DNA from: Saprolegnia diclina VS20
Lineage: Eukaryota; Oomycota; Saprolegniomycetes; Saprolegniales; Saprolegniaceae
Direction of reading: 5' to 3'
Assembly: GCF_000281045.1 (NCBI RefSeq)
Contig: NW_008246084.1
Coordinates: 711,869-775,868 of the forward strand
DNA length: 64,000 bases
In this document: positions 21,020-32,727 of the stretch, in pieces
How positions within the stretch are numbered: the first letter of the stretch is position 1
Layout of the letters: every line of letters begins with the position of its first letter
Notes under the pieces: model-generated
What the model was told of the DNA's origin: nothing
Seen by the model: the letters and a program-made list of their open reading frames with translations, nothing else
Databases searched by the model: none
Program-made: the position numbers and the translations under genes

Positions 21020-22034
21020 TTAGGTGAGGTCGTCGTGCATGTCACCCGCGATCGCCTCCTTGACGCGCAGCAGGATCGTCACCTTCCACGGGTCGAGCTT
21101 CGTGATCGTGTCAAACTCGTACACGGCGTCCGAGAAGCCGTCCGTGTTGAAGGTCTCGTACGCGGTCGCCATGGCCTGGAGCGCGATGAGCATGCACAGA
21201 GGAAGAAGATGACGTACCGCGACAAACTTGCCTTCGCGCGAGTCGCCAAACGAGTAGTCAATGTCGTTGTACTCGTCGAGCTTTTGCTTGACGAGCACCA
21301 TGTCCTTGGTCGCGAGCGCGCAAATCGCTGCGTTCATGAGGTGCGATTTGGCGTTGTACTTGAGGAGGTTGTTCTCCATCGCACTCCGCGCGACCTTTTC
21401 GTTGATCTCCATGGCCTCGGGGTACTTTTCGAGCTGCGCCGAAAACTGCGCGACCTTGAGGAACATTGGTTGCGCCGACGAGTTTTGGTTCTCGCCGACA
21501 AAGTACTCGGCCGCCTGGCCGTACGCTTCGAGCGCGTCCTGCATATGGTCGCCGTGCTCGTAAATCTCGGCAATCTGCTTCTGGAGCTTGGCCGCGTTCG
21601 AGAAGCGGCCGGCCTCGCACTGCATACTAATGGCTGTCTTGTAGTACGTAATTGCATCTACACGACGCGGTCATGAGCCAAGAGACCATGGCGAGACGAT
21701 GGACCGCACCGAGCGGGTTGGCCTTGGACGTGGCCTCGGCCGCTTGCTGGTAAAACTGCGCGGCCCGCGACGACTCCTTCAAGCGCATTTGGCAGTCGGC
21801 GCAGCGCGCAAAGCACTCGCCCGACTCTTGCCCTACGCAGCGTCATGCGCCATGCTTCCTCATGGCAGCAGTCGCCTTACACTTCTTGGCAATCTTGAAC
21901 TGGTTCGCCGCCTTCTCAAAGCACTCGGACGCATCCTCGTACTTGGAGCTGCTCGAGAAGATGGAGAAGCGGTTCAGCGCCTTCTCGCCGGCCTTGATGA
22001 AGTCCTCGGCCTTGATCTCTGCCTGCGCCGCCAT
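21020..22034 (-). CDS. Alpha-SNAP (soluble NSF attachment protein)
   Basis: Adaptor that binds SNARE complexes and recruits NSF to disassemble them after membrane fusion. Minus-strand exons: 22034-21881, 21832-21710, 21657-21218 and 21175-21020; introns of 42-52 bp; 290 residues, the usual length. The all-helical TPR-like repeats are recognisable: an N-terminal KYEDASECFEKAANQFK, KKWQESGECFARCADC, NPLDAITYYKTAISM, AGRFSNAAKLQKQIAEIYE, and the C-terminal segment ending LDPWKVTILLRVKEAI that stimulates NSF. The donor of intron 2 was chosen (GTGCGG) because it alone gives gap-free alignment with the family between NPL and DAI. Confidence 0.94.
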
Positions 22035-22787
22035 GCTGCTGGATGAAGAATACCAAGCCGTTGCCAAACCGACCGGTCCTTTTAAAAAGCTATTCGTGCC
22101 TTTTCATACAAATAACAAGCTGTAATTAAATGTGCGCATTATATACTGCCTTCTCCACTGCAAGCACCGTCATTTTTCGGTGCCACTAGAATCACGCCAT
22201 TTTGTATTGGTACGCGCCTTCATGGCGCAGCAACTACTCGAGCGAGCGTAGTGTTTCCCAAACACGCGTATTGAATCTATGGATAGCTTGTCAGCTAGAC
22301 AGATCGACTAAAATCTGCCCAAATACACGCACAGCACAGACGTAGTTCGTCTTGAGTGGCGTGATTTTAATCTATCTGAATTTGACAGCGCTTGCAGTAA
22401 CCAATCAGACGCCGCCGGGTCATTCTCGACTTGGCGCCAAGCTCCGGACGAGCTCACCAGCGCAAGGGACTCGTGCGCGACTGATGGCAGTAATTCCGCA
22501 TCGGATGAACCGACTGCATTTTCTCATCAACCTATATAACTACCTATGCGACTACATCCTTGTACCTGCTTTTCATCGCGACGAGAAAACCTCACGCTTG
22601 GTTGCGCCGACAGTGCACTCCTCTACTTCCTGGCGGCAGCGTTTGCAGCTGAGCAACGACACACGTGACCCACTGTCAATGCAACACTAGTACTGTGCGT
22701 AGTGCTGTCGATCTATAAGAATAATAGTTGTAGGGGAGTCGTCATTGTAGATGTACCATGCCACCTTGGGTTAGCCGCCGAGCGGTT

Positions 22788-22952
22788 GGATGCGCCACAA
22801 AGTTGGCCACCAGGTTTGTCGACGTCGGTTGCAACCTCGATTCCCTCTTGGCTTTACAACGCAAGGGTGCGGTGGTGGGAATGAAGTCGACAGCTTGGAG
22901 CGAGGTTTCAACCGACGTCGACAAACCTGGTGGCCAACTTTGTGGCGCATCC
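22788..22952. repeat. Foldback element: 52-bp inverted repeat
   Basis: The arm at 22788-22839 and the reverse complement of 22901-22952 match at 51 of 52 positions, separated by a 61-bp loop. The transcript could form a very stable hairpin. No transposase and no clear target duplication are visible. Confidence 0.9.
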
Positions 22953-23227
22953 AGAGATAGGTGCAGCGCTCTCAAGCTGCTGCCTCAGGACCTCAACGGT
23001 GGCTTTGAGCGCTTGTGTCGTCTCGCGCAGAGAAAGTAGAGAATGTCGGACGAGTCGCAGCGCTGGAAGGTGCAAAAGCAACCGCCGATTGAGTAAATTT
23101 CGCTCGAAAGTCATTATTCATTCATGTTGTACTTGTCAAAATTCACAAATCGCATCTTCAACTCGATAAATAGACCATGCGCAAAGTTGTGCAGTGTCGT
23201 TTCCATGCGGCCCTCATACTGGCGTTG

Positions 23228-23240
23228 GATTGGCTATAAA
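23228..23240 (+). promoter_or_regulatory. CCAAT box and TATA-like element before RabGGTase beta
   Basis: GATTGG at 23228-23233 directly followed by TATAAA at 23235-23240, about 115 bp before the ATG at 23354. Spacing fits a core promoter; function is inferred. Confidence 0.4.
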
Positions 23241-23353
23241 GGCGGTAAATACGTTTTTCTCGGCCTCGGAGTGGTCTATTTTCCAATATTTCCACGAATC
23301 ACGTGCTCGTTGGTCGCCGGTCCCTCGGGCAGCCCCAGAAATCTTGCGTCAGC

Positions 23354-24391
23354 ATGGCGACCGAGCAGCACGACGCGTTCTTCCTGGGCGCCCACCTCAA
23401 GTACGTGGCGAACCTCTCCAAGCAGAAGGAGAGCCTCGAGAGCTGCATGAGCGAGCACATGCGCGTCTCCGGCTTCTACTGGGCGGTCGGCTGCCTCGCC
23501 GCGCTGGGCAAGGAGGCGGCGACGCCGGCGCCGCTCATCGACTGGCTCATTGCGTGCCAGCACCCGAACGGCGGCTTTGGCGGCAACCTCGGCCACGATC
23601 GCCATCTGCTCTACACGTGCCACGCCGTCTTGGCGCTCGCGATGCTCGGACGAGAAAGCGTCGTGCTCGTGGACGAGACGGCCGACTTTGTCGCGTCGCT
23701 CCAGCAGCCCGACGGCTCGTTCGTGGGCGACGAGCACGGCGAGGTTGACACCAAGTTTACGTACTGCGCGCTGAGCGTGCTCAAGATCCTCAAGCGAGAG
23801 CACAAGATCGACAACGACCGCGCCATGGCGTACCTCGCCACGTGCAAGAACTTTGACGGCGGCTTTGGCAACATTCCTGGCTGCGAGTCGCATGGCGGGC
23901 ACATCTTTACGGCCGTCGGCGCGCTTGCGATGGGCCAGCAGCTCCACCAGGTTGCATATCCATCTCGAGGGCTGATGCTCACAGAATTGTATGCGTAGTA
24001 CGTTGACGCGAATGGCCTCGGCTGGTGGCTCTGCGAGCGACAGTGCGACTCGGGCGGTCTCAACGGCCGCCCCGAGAAGCAGGCCGACGTGTGCTACAGC
24101 TGGTGGAACATCTCGTCGCTCGTTTTGCTCGGGAAGCTCCACTGGATCAACCGCGAGAAGCTCATCCAGTTCATCTTGAACTGCCAGGACAAGGAGGACG
24201 GCGGGATCGCCGACCGTCCCGGCAACGTGGCCGACATTTACCACACATTCTTTGGCATTTGCGGCCTGAGCATGCTCGGGTATTTCGACGGCAAGGAAGA
24301 CTTTGGCGGCTTCCAGCGCATCCACCCTGTCTTTGCCATTCCCGAGCGGGACGTCGAGCGCTTGCAGCTGACCGCGCAGATCCTGCCGTAG
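23354..24391 (+). CDS. RABGGTB: Rab geranylgeranyltransferase (GGTase-II) beta subunit
   Basis: Catalytic subunit that attaches geranylgeranyl groups to C-terminal cysteines of Rab GTPases presented by REP. Exons 23354-23950 and 23999-24391 around a 48-bp intron; 329 residues, near the animal length of 331. The alpha-alpha barrel repeats with GGFGG or GSF turns are plain ([38 protein letters not shown]). Zinc ligands Asp229, Cys231 (ADVCYSWW) and His281 (DIYHTFFG) are all present with family spacing. GGTase-II is assigned rather than farnesyl- or GGTase-I beta because of the compact length and the [12 protein letters not shown] start. Confidence 0.95.
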
Positions 24392-24500
24392 CCATTCTAC
24401 TACTAGTACTACTAATCGTGCGTTGTTTCATGGGAAGTGAGATGAAGCGCATGCATGCATGATACGGTCGCGTTCATTTCGCGGATAACCAATGATGCGC

Positions 24501-25431
24501 TTAAAGGTCCATGGGCGTACCGTCTTCGACGACCACCATGGGCTCGTAGTGCTGGCGAATGACACCTATGCGACGCATGAGTCGGCCATACATGCGAGAT
24601 CATGGAGGACGTACGGGTCGCGCCACGCGGAATCGACGTCACGACGTTGCGGTTGACCCGGCTGCGGAGCTCCGCGACGTTGTTGGGTGTGATGCAGTTG
24701 AACTCCTTCTCGACAACGACTTCGTTGTTGACCTTCTTGATCGTGAGCACATCGACGTTGCTGCCCGAGCCGAGATCGTTGAAAACACCGGCAAGGATCG
24801 CGTCCTGGACGAGCTTCTTGGCCTCGGCCTCCGTCATATCGTCCTTGTAGCCAGCCTCAAAGATGCTCATAGCAGCCAAGCTGCCCGAGCCCATCGTCAC
24901 AAACGGCAAGCGATCCGTGCTACCATGCGGGTAGATCGTGTAAAGCGACGGGCCGTTGACATCCACGCCGCCAAGCACAAGCGCCGCCGAGAGGTGGCCC
25001 TGGTACTGGAAGAGCTTCTGCTTGAGGAGCGTCATGGCGGTCGCGACACGCGACGACGTGTCCGTGTTGAGGCGGTGGAGCTCCAACTGCGACGAAATCA
25101 TCTGCGTCACGTTCTCGGTATCGGCGGCCGTGCCGGCGCCGCAGCACCAGATGTTGGGCGCAATGTAGTGGATCTTCTCGCAGTTCTTGTCCATGACGAT
25201 GCTGCCGCCCGTCGAGCGCGTATCGGCGCCGAGCACGACGCCGTCCTTGTACACGACGCCGACGATCGTCGTGCCCGTCTTCTGCACCCGGAACTTTGCC
25301 TGCGACGTCGCGCCGACAGCCGCCAAGAACTCGTTGCGGCGGACGTTCTCGAAGCTGAAGCCACCGACGTCGGCGCTGGCGGTCGCAAAGGCCGTCGGCT
25401 CGGCGCCCGTCGTGTTACGGAACTCACTCAT
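24501..25431 (-). CDS. PSMB7: 20S proteasome subunit beta-2 (beta type 7)
   Basis: Trypsin-like catalytic subunit of the proteasome core. Minus-strand exons 25431-24615 and 24565-24501 flank a 49-bp intron; 293 residues. A 53-residue propeptide ends in KTG, and maturation should expose Thr54 in [21 protein letters not shown], the beta-2 signature. [11 protein letters not shown] and [14 protein letters not shown] are also characteristic. The small last exon supplies the extended C-terminal arm (about EDGTPMDL) that in this subunit wraps round its neighbour. The upstream GTG-initiated extension to 25491 is discounted because the ATG at 25431 gives a normal propeptide. Confidence 0.96.
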
Positions 25432-25843
25432 CGTCAAGCGGAAATTCGGAAATGGCGTCTTGTCCGGATAAGAGACTTCGCACCACCGCACAAATCCGGC
25501 GGACCGCTCACTTAAGTTGCGTGCGGGATCTTGTTAGATCGCGATGGCAGGTTGGCGAGAGCACCGAGGTCGACGCCATGGGAAGCAGTAGGAATGAAGT
25601 AGACAATGCAACGACTAGGCCATCCTCGATCCATGCGGCAAGCATTAGTATGCTCCAGAGCATTGCAGGCGCAGGATGATGCCAAGGCGCTGTGAGCCCA
25701 ATCGCCTCGCCGTTTGCCAAGCATGACGTCAAGCACGGAGACCCATGATGGTCGTATCAATCTCCGCTGCTGATAGCAACCGTGCGAGGAAGAATAAGCT
25801 CCAACGTTTCGGCAGCTTCGAGAATCAAAGAATTCCTCGTATC
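25432..25843. other. Divergent intergenic region, 0.4 kb
   Basis: Lies between the divergent proteasome and small secreted protein genes and must hold both promoters. No clear motif found. Confidence 0.4.
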
Positions 25844-26490
25844 ATGCTGCGGGTTCTTCTCGCGCTGGCGGTGGTCGCGACGGCGCTCGAGGTACCTGGC
25901 GCCTTCTGGAGCAACCGGTACGACGATAGCAGTAGCATTTGATCGAATGGACGGAGCGTGGTAGGTTTGCAGTGCACGAGAATGCCACGTCCAACGCAGT
26001 CGCGGCCATCGCAACCGAGCTGCTCGCCGATCTCAATGCCACGTCACTGCCCGACGTCCTGCCGCTACTGTCGCCGCTCTTGCGCGGCAGCCCCATCGTC
26101 TTTGGCGACGGAGTCGCTTCGATCGACGCGACGACCCTTCGGCTCTCGGTGGCCAAGTCACTATTGCTGCTGCCGAGTCTCCGCGCCCCGTCCGCTCTGC
26201 ACCGCGCCTATGTCGAAGTCCACATCGGGCTTTGGCAGACCCCGGGACCCGACGACGGGACGACCTTTATGGTGCAGCATAGCTACGTGCAGCTCCTCCT
26301 TGATCTCTGGGCCATGGCGTCCTACACGCAGCAGGCAGAGCTCCGGCATGCGCTCATGCGGTGTGCGGATGCGTCATGGCAGCAGCTGCGGACGACGCAT
26401 TTGACGCCGTGGGCACTCGTGCACTACAAGCACCTCCGCTCGACAATCCTCTGCGAGCTTTTCGCTCTCGGATTGGATCCCGCGTCGTAA
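25844..26490 (+). CDS. Small secreted protein of unknown function
   Basis: Exons 25844-25891 and 25936-26490 joined across a 44-bp intron in phase 0; 200 residues. The first exon is a nearly perfect signal-peptide core (MLRVLLALAVVATALE), which argues for the model. The mature part is Leu-rich and helical, with possible N-glycosylation at NATS sites and three Cys residues near the C-terminus. I do not recognise a family, and no RxLR or CHxC effector motif is seen. An earlier acceptor at 25928 would create an immediate stop. Function unknown; secretion is inferred from the signal peptide only. Confidence 0.6.
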
Positions 26491-26521
26491 GACCAAATGG
26501 AATAGTGTCGTGTCTCAGATC

Positions 26522-29500
26522 TTATGGCTTGGCCTTGGCCTTCTTGCCCTTCTCCAGCGCCGACGCACGACTGGCAATGCGCTTGTCCATGTCTTCCTTG
26601 GCCAGTCGCTTGGCTTCGGCGAGGCTCATCTTGGGCAGCGGCGCCTTGACCTTGAGCGTCTTGGCCTTGCGCCCCGATTCGTCGCCGTCGCTTTTGCGCT
26701 TGCCCGCCCGCGCCGGACTTGCAGCCGCTGCCTCCATCGCGGCTTTAGCCGCAGCCGCGGCTGCCTTGGCTGCTTGGGCAGCAGCAGCTTCCGCTTCGGC
26801 ACGGCGGCGTGACTCTTCCTGGGCGTGCTCGCGCAGCTTCGAGGTCGAGACCTCCATGTTGAGCGCTTGCTGGCGAAACTTTTCCTTCTCGCGCTCGTGG
26901 CTCACAGCCTCGGCGCGCACGCGCTTGAGCTCGGCTTCGAGGCGATCGGCCTTGGCCTTCTCCAGTGCCAGCGTCGTCTGGAGCTGCTCCGACTCGCGCA
27001 TTTTCTTTTCGAGCGCCGATGACATTTTGTTTTGGAGCGCTACGTCACAGGATAAACACTTTGCTTCAAGAAAGTGCGTACCGGCCGCGGACGCTTGGCT
27101 CGACTTGGCCTCGGCCAACATCTTTTCACGCAGCGCGCGCTCCGTCTCGGCGAGCGCGTACGCTTTCTCCTTTTCGCGCTCGAGGGCCTCGGCCTTGGCT
27201 TTGGCGGCCGCTGCGAGGCGCGCCTCCTCTTCCTTTTGCTGGAGAATCGCTTGTTGCTGCGCTAACTGCGCTTGCATCGCGTCGAGCTCCTTCTGCAGCG
27301 CGGCTTGGCGACGCGACTGCTCGGCGACGGCTTTCTCCTTGTCAGCACGTTCTTTGGCGGCAATGCTCGTGGCTTGCTCAGCCAAACGCGCCTTTTCTTT
27401 TGCCATCTCCTCGGCTGTGACTCGAAGCGCCTCGAGCTGCTGCTCCAGCGCCTGTGTCTTGGTCGTCTGCAACGAGAGTTCTTCCGTCAAGTGCGCCGAC
27501 GTCTGTTCCTTCTCGATCAAGATCGACTTGATCTGCTTCTCCCGCTCTAAGTTATCACAATTCTCCTGTGTGGCACATCATGGCGTCAACAGTGTGTACC
27601 TTGGGCAAGGGCTTCCGTGTGCTGGACTTGGTTTTCGAGCTCCTGGAGACGAATGCGCTCGGCCTCGGCGGCTTCCATCCACTCCTTTTTCTCGACTTCC
27701 TTCCTACACCACAGTTTGTCGTACGGGATCACATTTCAAACACGAGACTACTGGTTGATGGTGCGGAGCTGGGCCTTCACAGTGGTCAAATCAACATGAA
27801 ACTTGGTTTCCCAGTCCAGCGCCGACTTGTCCGACGTCGGCGCCTGCGTCAGCATGTACTCGGCAGCCTGCGTCACGGCTTCCTTGAAGTACGTGTCGAT
27901 GCTCGAGTCGCTCAGCGGCATTTGCTTGACAAGCCCGTCGTGGACGAGCGAAATGAGTTCGTCTTTTGTCTCTTGGTACACGCTCGCGGCATGGCGGCTG
28001 GCCGTGTCTTGGGTCACAATGCGGTTCTGCGCGCCAAATTGCCCGAGAAACTAGGGATGGGCCATGAGTCACCATTGTTCGAACGCGGACCATCTACCTG
28101 CTCCATGTTCTCCATCATGAGCGCACCAAAATGCTCCATGTCCTCTTGCGGAAAGCTCCAGCCTTGCATAGCTTCCGCAGCTTCCGTCACGACGCGGTCC
28201 TTGGCCTTGTGGATTACGGACACGAGCTGCGCGTCCTCCATCGGCAGCGTCTTGTCGCCGAGCGACCGGTGGATCTCGCGCTCGAGCGCCGCCTTGGCAT
28301 CAACGTGGAACTGGTGCAAAACGTGGCGCACGTGCAGCGTGTACTGACGCTTGAGATCTTCGAGCAGCTGCGTAAAGAAGACGCGGAGCTCTTGGCGAAC
28401 GTCGAGGTCATCGAGTGCGTCGTTGCGCGGCGGCACATCAATCGTCTCGAGCCATTGGGTGAGCTGCGCCTCGAGCATGGCGATGGTGAATGGCGCCTTG
28501 GCCTGGATGCGCTTGTCGAGCCAAGCGACACCTTTGGCCTTGAGCTCTAGCGTCGCCTTGGACAATTTCGCCTGGAGCTCGGTCGTGCGCGTCCGAATCG
28601 CACGCTCGTTCAAATGCTGGAGACGCTCCTTGAAGGCGGTCGCTTGTTGCTGCAGCCGGCGAATCTCGCCGTGGTACGTCGTCGCCGTCGACGTCGGGCA
28701 CTCGAGAAGAGGCGCCGTGACCTTGGCCAGCGTCTGGTCGCAAATTGTGCTGAGATCGGCGGGTGCGAGCGGGAGTTGGTCCTCAAGTTCGTTGAAGCGG
28801 GCCGAGAGGTTGTCGCTGGCGTTATCCATGAGTGTTTGGAAGTGGACCAAGACGAGCTCGTTGTTGGCCTTGGCGCTAGCGTCGACTTGGCGCTCGAGGA
28901 AGAGGTGGAGTCCCTTCTTGCACTCCTCGACCACGTCTTCGGGGTACTTTTGCAGCGACTGCATCGTCGAACCAAGGAGTCCCATCAACCTAATGGGATA
29001 CCATGAGACATGCAGTTTAGCACGTACAAAGGAATACGCATCGGTGGCCTGACTCGAAAAGTCGGTTGTCGAGACGAGCGTCTCCGACTGCAGGAGCGCG
29101 TCACACATGCGCTGCATCTCGTCTTCGCACTCGCGCTGCTTCTTCTTGGCCTCGGCGCGGCGCATCGACGCATAGATGGACTCGGGCATAATGACGCGGT
29201 TGTCGTTCAAGATCTAGTCCACATGATAAGAGAAAATACGAGCCGCGACGCCACGTACCTCGGCAACGAACGGAATCATCTCCGAGAGCACGGGGCCCGT
29301 GAGCGTGTGATTGTTGAACTGCATTGGCGTCTTGAGCTGGTTCGAGAGCGTCTTGCGCAAGTCCCGCATCTGCGTCTGGAACGACGGCTGCAGCTGATCA
29401 AAGCGAATGCGCTCGCTCAGTTGGGCCGTGCTGACAACCTAATTTGTGATGGGTTAGCGAGGTCACATGAGCCACGAAAAATGGCGTACCGGGGACGGGA

Positions 29501-30383
29501 AGAGCCACACTTGAATGCTCTCAAAGGCGTCGACGAGCTCGTGGCGCGCGAGGTTGCGGTTCCCGACCTCCTTGTCACCGCCCTTCTCCTTCTTGAAGAG
29601 CGTATCGTAGACCTGCTCGGGCGTCGTATTGACAAAGTTCCAGTCGCGAAAGACGCTAATTAGCGTTGCATGAGAACTGGTCGAGACCAAGGGAAAGACG
29701 GGCGACGTACATGTGGAGGTGGCCAAACACCTTGCGGTTGTCGCCATCGGCCAGCTCAACGTTCTGCGCGGCCTTGGCGAGCACGGCGAGGAGGTTGAGC
29801 ATGCGGTCGGCTTGAAGCGAGTCTTTCCAGTTGAAGATGACCACCTTGGACGTCAAAAGCACCGGCGACACCAAGCGCGAGTCGTCTATGCATATATATG
29901 AGGCCATGCACAATGATTGAGATTGTCCTTGTACATGTAATGTCGCGGTCGCCCTGTCCTTCCGCATCGACAAAGCCGACCTTCATGCTGCTCGAGACGC
30001 TTGGGTTGCCGTTTTGCCGGCTAAACTCGGTCAACGGCATGAAGTGGCTCGAGAGGTCGACGCCCTGCGTGCATGGCTCCTTCTCGTTTGAGATGCGGAA
30101 GAGGTCTTGCTGGTTCGCGAGGAGGTTCATGAGGAAGGACTTGCCCTGTCGTGCGGCGCCAAAGATGCTGATGAGGTTGATCGGCTGCGTCTCTGGGAGC
30201 GGCTTCAACACTTGCTCCGCGGCCGGCGCGACCGCCATCTTGCCGTGGCGATCCATGCCCAGCCACTTCACTGCCTACCCCATGGAGACTATGATCTTCC
30301 ATCCAGTTGCATGCATCTTCCAGAGGACCCGAGGCCCACGGATGCCGGGAACCGCGCCGACCTACCTGCATCGTCGGCTTCAT
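26522..30383 (-). CDS. Guanylate-binding protein (GBP/atlastin superfamily) with long coiled coil
   Basis: Dynamin-like large GTPase. Ten minus-strand exons: 30383-30366, 30274-29935, 29885-29711, 29655-29490, 29438-29259, 29213-28098, 28050-27752, 27703-27600, 27546-27082, 27039-26522; 1126 residues. GTPase marks: P-loop GAARQGKS (45-52), switch CTQGVD, DAEGQGD (G3) and the GBP-type FRDW (G4). An all-helical middle domain follows, then about 330 residues of Lys/Glu/Ala coiled coil, rich in KEKA and EAEAAAAQAAKAAAAAAKAA runs, and a Lys-rich tail (EKGKKAKAKP). No membrane span or CaaX is seen. Animal GBPs have about 590 residues, so the tail is long. A 69-bp stretch in exon 6 (GTACGT...GCAG, minus strand about 29029-28961) could be a further in-frame intron. 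Confidence 0.88.
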
Positions 30384-31654
30384 CCTTCGCTCCGTTCGCA
30401 GTTCTGGATTTGAAAGCTTGGCCAGTTCCCGAGACTTGGCCGTTGTATGGTATACAGAAAGAGTGTTGTTCACGAGATGGCACCGTTATCCGTAATTTGA
30501 GGCATATGCCGCATATCAAGGGCACTATTTTCGGCAATAGATTGCGCCGTTCACAAGAACGCTCCGTTCTCGGAAAGCTCTCGGGTCGGTGCGAGTGCAG
30601 TTGACATACTATGCCTAGAAGGAACGTATTTATCTCCTTCTTCTTTCTTCTGGGATTGTCGTCACCATTAGATGCAAACTTGGGTATTCTGGCCTCCTGG
30701 ACCGCCACGGCATCGTTGGCAAACGATAAATTGCTATAATCCAAACCGACAACTGCACACTACCAGGTAGATCAAATACTAGCAGACAATGTCGCTCTTG
30801 AGGGAAATAAGACGGTATCACGTGCCGATGTCAACTGTGCTGAGAGCGTTGGCACCGGCAGTACGTTGTCGCGATACCGAAATTCTGCCATACACGTCCT
30901 AGATACAGGGGCTAATCTCTTTTGACCACATTGCAGCTCGTTATAGCTCCCAACGTATTGAGGGCGCGTCCGCCAAATGAATAAAGGCAATTACCAGTTA
31001 AGAGACGACAGAGAGATAGAGCTGAGGTACTAGTAGGTTCGTCGTCGTCAGTGCAACAATGTATACAATTTGTAGCTGGGCACTAACTATGGACTATATT
31101 GTTGGCGCTCGCGAGAGGCTCGCATTGGTGCGAACAACACGGCGAATCTTGCGGGGATTGCACCCCGGGCAAACGAGAGATGCTTCTTGCACTTGCTGCC
31201 TTTGGTGTTGGGCTTCAATCAGCAGTTCGCGGTGCTACTAATGCTATAAGAGAGATGGCGGTGACCTGAGGCGGCGTGAAGCGCTCGCATCATGCATCTC
31301 GTCCAACGTACCAATGGCAGACAAAAATGAACTTTCCTGTTCGGGCTTGGGAGGAATCTGAAACAGTGCTTCACTCGCCTTCGAGTTGAAGTTGTACCTC
31401 TAGCAATTGATATTCGTGTCCGACGCCGCCACTGGTCCTTGCTCGAGACAAGACGTCCTGTGTGTTTGGAAGGACCTCGCGAAGCAAGAGCTGCACTGTC
31501 GACACGTGCAAAGCTAGTATCTCGATGCTGTCCACCATTGAGTGGTGGTTCGCACCTTGCACTTTTGGTCTTCAAGTATTCATTTTAAGAGACTTGCGAA
31601 CGCCATCGGCTGCTGCTCGTGTCACATCGCGGGTGCAGACACAAACTGACTGCG
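30384..31654. other. Intergenic, 1.3 kb
   Basis: Unrelated short open frames only; no recognised gene, repeat or RNA. Contains the GBP promoter on its left side. Confidence 0.45.
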
Positions 31655-32539
31655 ATGGTCACGATCACCGAAGTGGCGACGGCCGAGGCCTTCATGGCGG
31701 CGACACTGCCGCTTCGACTCCAGGCGCTCGAAGCCAGCAACCTCATTACCATGTCCATGACGCAGTCGCCTCCGACGCCGACCAAGACCAAGTGGTTCTA
31801 CCTCCTCTCGGGTGACAGCGATCACACGCCCACGTCCTTTGCAGTGCTGACAGCGAACCAAGGTCCGTCGCTCGGACCCAACATGACGTACGATCAAGCT
31901 TTTGCGCTGGGCGAGTACGTCGCGACACAAGGCGTGACGAGCGTGACCGAGATCCACGGGTACGAGCCCAGCACCAATGCGTTCGTTGACGGCTACCAGC
32001 AAGTGCACCCCGACACCACGTGGCGCACAGGCGGCGAACCTGGTCTTGTCTATCGCCTTGGCACACTGACGCCACCAGAGAATGCCGCTGGGGCGCTGGT
32101 GCCGGCCACGGACGCCGACATCGAGCCTCTTGTCGACTGGATGATCGCGTTCAAGATGGACTGCTACGGGTCGGAACTGCCGCGCGAGGTAGCAACCGCA
32201 TCCGTCACGTCCTCGATTGCCGCCGGCCGCATGTTTTTCCATGTCGTCGACGAGACGCGTGTGGGCTTTGGCGCGTTCGCGCCGCCCATGACGACGGCCG
32301 ACACGACCGTGTACATGCTCGGACCGATCTACATTGTGCCCTCGGCGCGGCGTCGGGGCCATGCCAAGGCGCTCACATCTGCCCTCGCGCTGCATGTTGA
32401 AGCGATTTGTCCGACGCAGGCGATTGCGCACATGCTCATTTCCGGTGCGGACAACAAAGCGTCCAACCAAACGTATCGGAGCCTCGGGTTCGAGCCCGTG
32501 GGTCTCCTCGTCGGCTACTCTCTCCAGGCGACGCCATAG
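31655..32539 (+). CDS. GNAT-like N-acetyltransferase paralogue
   Basis: Single exon of 294 residues; the ATG at 31655 (MVTITEVATAEAF) fits the family, although the frame is open back to 31619. It carries the same architecture as the copies at 13750 and 15274: a family-specific N-terminal half (FAVLTANQGPSLGPNMT), then VGFGAFAPPMTTADTTVYMLGPIYI, the acetyl-CoA loop SARRRGHAKALTSAL, and NKASNQTYRSLGFEPVG. The N-terminal half is closer to the truncated copy at 12493 than to the other two, which suggests two subfamilies in this window. Acceptor substrate unknown. Confidence 0.72.
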   Translation: MVTITEVATAEAFMAATLPLRLQALEASNLITMSMTQSPPTPTKTKWFYLLSGDSDHTPTSFAVLTANQGPSLGPNMTYDQAFALGEYVATQGVTSVTEIHGYEPSTNAFVDGYQQVHPDTTWRTGGEPGLVYRLGTLTPPENAAGALVPATDADIEPLVDWMIAFKMDCYGSELPREVATASVTSSIAAGRMFFHVVDETRVGFGAFAPPMTTADTTVYMLGPIYIVPSARRRGHAKALTSALALHVEAICPTQAIAHMLISGADNKASNQTYRSLGFEPVGLLVGYSLQATP

Positions 32540-32727
32540 TAGGTACTAAAACCGACAGTAATATCGTCCTCATAACGACTACTCATTTCCGACACATGCG
32601 TTGCTAGCTGTGTATGGACCTTATACTCGAGTCGGAAAAGCTACCGGTATGCCAGCACTGAGATAGCCCAAGCCCCTCTAAGCAAGAACGACAGATAACG
32701 CGTCTTGGGAAATAGGCATCAACTGTC

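Larger units (their letters stand above)
22035..23353. other. Intergenic, 1.3 kb, with foldback repeat
   Basis: Apart from the inverted repeat at 22788-22952, the minus strand of about 22955-23090 reads as a short Leu-heptad stretch (LRETTQALKATVEVLRQQLE), possibly a remnant of a coiled-coil gene. A CCAAT box and TATAAA lie near the right end. Confidence 0.5.
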
